Source: Deltaproteobacteria bacterium
GTDB lineage: Bacteria > Desulfobacterota > Syntrophia > Syntrophales > UBA2185
DNA: 64,000 bases
Reading direction: 5' to 3'
Assembly (NCBI GenBank): GCA_026388545.1
Contig: JAPLJS010000053.1
Location: forward strand, 23,645-87,644
In this document: positions 62,403 to 64,000 of the stretch, one piece after another
Position numbering within the stretch: position 1 is the first letter of the stretch
Layout: the number at the start of each line of letters is the position of its first letter
Notes under the pieces: generated by a model
Databases searched by the model: none
What the model was told of the DNA's origin: nothing
The model's input: only the letters and a program-made list of their open reading frames with translations
Program-made: the position numbers and the translations under genes

Positions 62403-64000
62403 TAGTTCGTCCTGAAAAATAAGGTTTTTAAAAGTTTTTTGTTGTTCTGTTCTTTGACAACTGAAGATAATTGTGGATGAGAACGGATTTCCGGGACGAT
62501 TTCCCCTATGCGGCCCGTTTCATCTCCCTTAAGGCTTGCTTTTCTTCTTTTTGCCTGTGGAGATGGACGATCTTCTTCGTGTTCCAGGCCAGGGTGGCCA
62601 ATACCACATTGACGGTATCCCCTGTCGCTCCCTTGTATCGGCACCGATTCATCCGATGATCGCACTTGAGATGACCGATTACCGGTTCGATCTTGACCCG
62701 TTGCTTCAAGGCTTTCCGGAACCAGGATTCCTTGCTTCTCGGGTGCGGTGTTTTCCCTTTCTTGGGAATGGCAACCCGTTGAACACCCCATCTCCTGCGG
62801 CAGTTCTCCTGCTTTTTAAGGGATTGATCGAATCCCCGGTCAGCGGTCACATCCCGAGGAGGCTTCCCTGTGTTCCTCCTGATTCCAGTGATCACCCGAC
62901 CCAGGGTCTTCACATCGGCAACGTTGTGTTGATACTCTACATGGGAAAGGATCAGGCCATCATCATTCTTGGAGAGGGCAACGATGGAACCAAACTCACA
63001 GTCGGGATGACTTTTTCCCTTCTTGATGACGGCGACATCCGGCTCATGCAGAGAATAGATCCGATTCCTGGGGGATTCACCAGAGAGAACCTGTTTCGTC
63101 TGATCGATGACTCTCTTCCCGATAGAGACCAAACGATTGAGTTTTTGTCCCGTTTTCTTGAACCCTCGACTATACAGGCTGTTCACTACACCAGCGGCCT
63201 GCTCGACCACATGACGGGTTATCTCTTTGAGTTCTTCGATCGCCTCTTTCCTTCCTTCCGGGTTTTTTCTGAAGAACTTCTTGATCCCGATAAGGAGTTT
63301 CTTTCCGGTTCGGCTAAAGGTGCGAAAGGGCTTCCGGAGGGTTACCTCCTCACGAACCCTCTTGATCTGTCTGACAATCTTCTCTCGAATCCGGTGAAGA
63401 AGATCGGCGTCCGTCGGATAGGCAATGTTCTTGGGTTGGGCGGTGGTATCCACCGCTACCCGTCTGGTTTTTACCAGACCCATCTCAGACCACGCCTTGA
63501 GCAATACCGCCTCGATCTGTTTCATCCCTTCAGTTCCGATGCGGTTCCGAAACTTCACCAGGGAAGAGGCTTCCAGAATCTGACCTCCCTGGAAAGAGTT
63601 GAATCCGCAGAAGTACTGCCAGTAAGCATTCTCATGGAGCATCTCCACAGCCCGCTCATCAGAACAATTGTACCGGTGCTTCAGAATATGGATGCCAACC
63701 ATCAGCCGAATCGATTTGCCTTGGCGGCCCAGGGGACTGTAGTAACCGGACAAGACCTCATGAAGACCGTCCCAGTCAATTATCCCGGCAGCACGAAGCA
63801 ATTCATGATCCGGATTTAGAAAATCCGAAAACAGGGTCTCATACATAAGAAGTTGCCTCTCTGGTATTTGTACTTTCATATCAGTAGCTTATAGCATAAA
63901 TCACAGATAAAAACAACCAAATCCTACAACTTTCTTCAGTTTTCAAAGAGCAGTATCAATGTTTACGCGGGTTTCAGCCTGCATTTTTCAGGACGAACTA
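62403..64000. mobile_element. Complete insertion sequence (IS5-like), terminal inverted repeats
   Basis: Perfect 18-base ends: TAGTTCGTCCTGAAAAAT at 62403-62420 and its exact inverse at 63983-64000, the final base of the window. It is 1,598 bases with one transposase gene. It lies 54 bases upstream of the DarB-like gene. A target duplication cannot be tested as the right flank is outside the window. Confidence 0.92.
62506..63879 (-). CDS. IS5-family transposase
   Basis: A 457-residue transposase. N-terminal DUF772 pattern (SDFLNPDHELLRAAGIIDWD; GRQGKSIRLMVGIHILKHRY) and the DDE core VAVDTTAQPKNIAYP, DVTADRGFDQS and IEPVIGHLKCDHRMNR. It appears intact and probably active. It fills the IS between its inverted repeats. 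Confidence 0.93.
   Translation of the reverse strand: MKVQIPERQLLMYETLFSDFLNPDHELLRAAGIIDWDGLHEVLSGYYSPLGRQGKSIRLMVGIHILKHRYNCSDERAVEMLHENAYWQYFCGFNSFQGGQILEASSLVKFRNRIGTEGMKQIEAVLLKAWSEMGLVKTRRVAVDTTAQPKNIAYPTDADLLHRIREKIVRQIKRVREEVTLRKPFRTFSRTGKKLLIGIKKFFRKNPEGRKEAIEELKEITRHVVEQAAGVVNSLYSRGFKKTGQKLNRLVSIGKRVIDQTKQVLSGESPRNRIYSLHEPDVAVIKKGKSHPDCEFGSIVALSKNDDGLILSHVEYQHNVADVKTLGRVITGIRRNTGKPPRDVTADRGFDQSLKKQENCRRRWGVQRVAIPKKGKTPHPRSKESWFRKALKQRVKIEPVIGHLKCDHRMNRCRYKGATGDTVNVVLATLAWNTKKIVHLHRQKEEKQALREMKRAA

Noticed and set aside
62536..63819. 427-codon plus-strand open frame inside the IS
   Set aside because: Antisense shadow of the IS5-family transposase gene.
1..64000. tRNA, rRNA or riboswitch genes
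   Set aside because: Scanned by eye for cloverleaf ends (GGTTCRANNCC, CCA) and cobalamin/SAM riboswitch cores near the radical SAM genes; none convincing.

Overview
ORGANISM. The window reads as one contig of a diderm bacterium: it encodes LolA-like and MMPL-type lipid traffic, several outer-membrane beta-barrels, a MipA/OmpV protein and LpxL-like and PlsY acyltransferases. The PurL with an N-terminal PurS-like extension, the many B12-domain radical SAM proteins and the style of repeats suggest a deltaproteobacterium (Desulfobacterota, perhaps Syntrophia). That placement is an inference; no rRNA or tRNA was found to test it.

MAIN CONTENT. Most of 10.0-62.3 kb is a large lipid/polyketide locus. 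It has the toolkit of aryl polyene and flexirubin-type pigments: an aromatic amino acid ammonia-lyase (47.0 kb), an acyl/aryl-adenylating ligase (59.1 kb), four carrier proteins (11.5, 26.4, 33.2, 38.7 kb), four FabF-type ketosynthase genes (26.7, 35.7, 36.9, 39.0 kb, the first fused to a chain-length-factor-like half), two KAS III-type enzymes (10.5 kb and a DarB-like one at 61.2 kb), FabG (57.6 kb), three dehydratase-like proteins (32.6, 42.6, 58.4 kb), two hotdog thioesterases, a GT2 glycosyltransferase, three acyltransferases (LpxL-, PlsC- and PlsY-like), an MMPL exporter fused to a methyltransferase, LolA and its lipoprotein partner. Classical aryl polyene loci do not need radical SAM chemistry. 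Here six radical SAM enzymes are woven into the same operons (four with B12-type N-domains, two a paralogous pair with extra C-terminal cysteines), and a seventh lies upstream. A phytoene-desaturase-like FAD enzyme, a polysaccharide deacetylase and a fatty-acid-kinase-like DhaL-DegV fusion are also present. The product is probably a modified, perhaps glycosylated and acyl-linked aryl polyene or dialkylresorcinol-like outer-membrane lipid; its structure cannot be read from the sequence.

LAYOUT. 1-9.5 kb: purL (cut by the window edge), a universal stress protein, envelope proteins, and a B12 radical SAM-MipA pair. 9.59-9.97 kb: two near-identical sigma70 promoters pointing apart, one towards a lipoprotein and one into the lipid operon. 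10.0-18.1 kb: first lipid operon. 18.1-26.2 kb: an inserted island with two integron-cassette-like genes and an attC-like site, a TPR protein with 126-bp tandem repeats, Fic, a deleted restriction gene, a nucleotidyltransferase pair, Phd-RelE, and VapB with a truncated VapC. 26.2-44.2 kb: second lipid operon, beginning just after a decapitated membrane-protein remnant. 44.6-49.9 kb: minus-strand operon radical SAM > ammonia-lyase > DhaL-DegV > SGNH hydrolase. 49.8-54.5 kb: a 132-bp direct repeat enclosing HicBA, then transposase debris and one complete transposase gene. 54.5-56 kb: membrane peptidase and YheU. 56.3-62.3 kb: remaining polyene genes (lipoprotein, LolA, FabG, dehydratase; ligase; periplasmic protein; DarB-like KS). 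62.4-64.0 kb: a complete insertion sequence ending at the last base of the window.

HOW IT WORKS TOGETHER (inference). The ammonia-lyase makes an aryl-acrylate, the ligase loads it on a carrier protein, and KS/FabG/dehydratases extend it as a polyene. Radical SAM, FAD and methyltransferase enzymes modify it, acyl- and glycosyltransferases attach it to a lipid or sugar, and MMPL, LolA and lipoprotein move it to the outer membrane.
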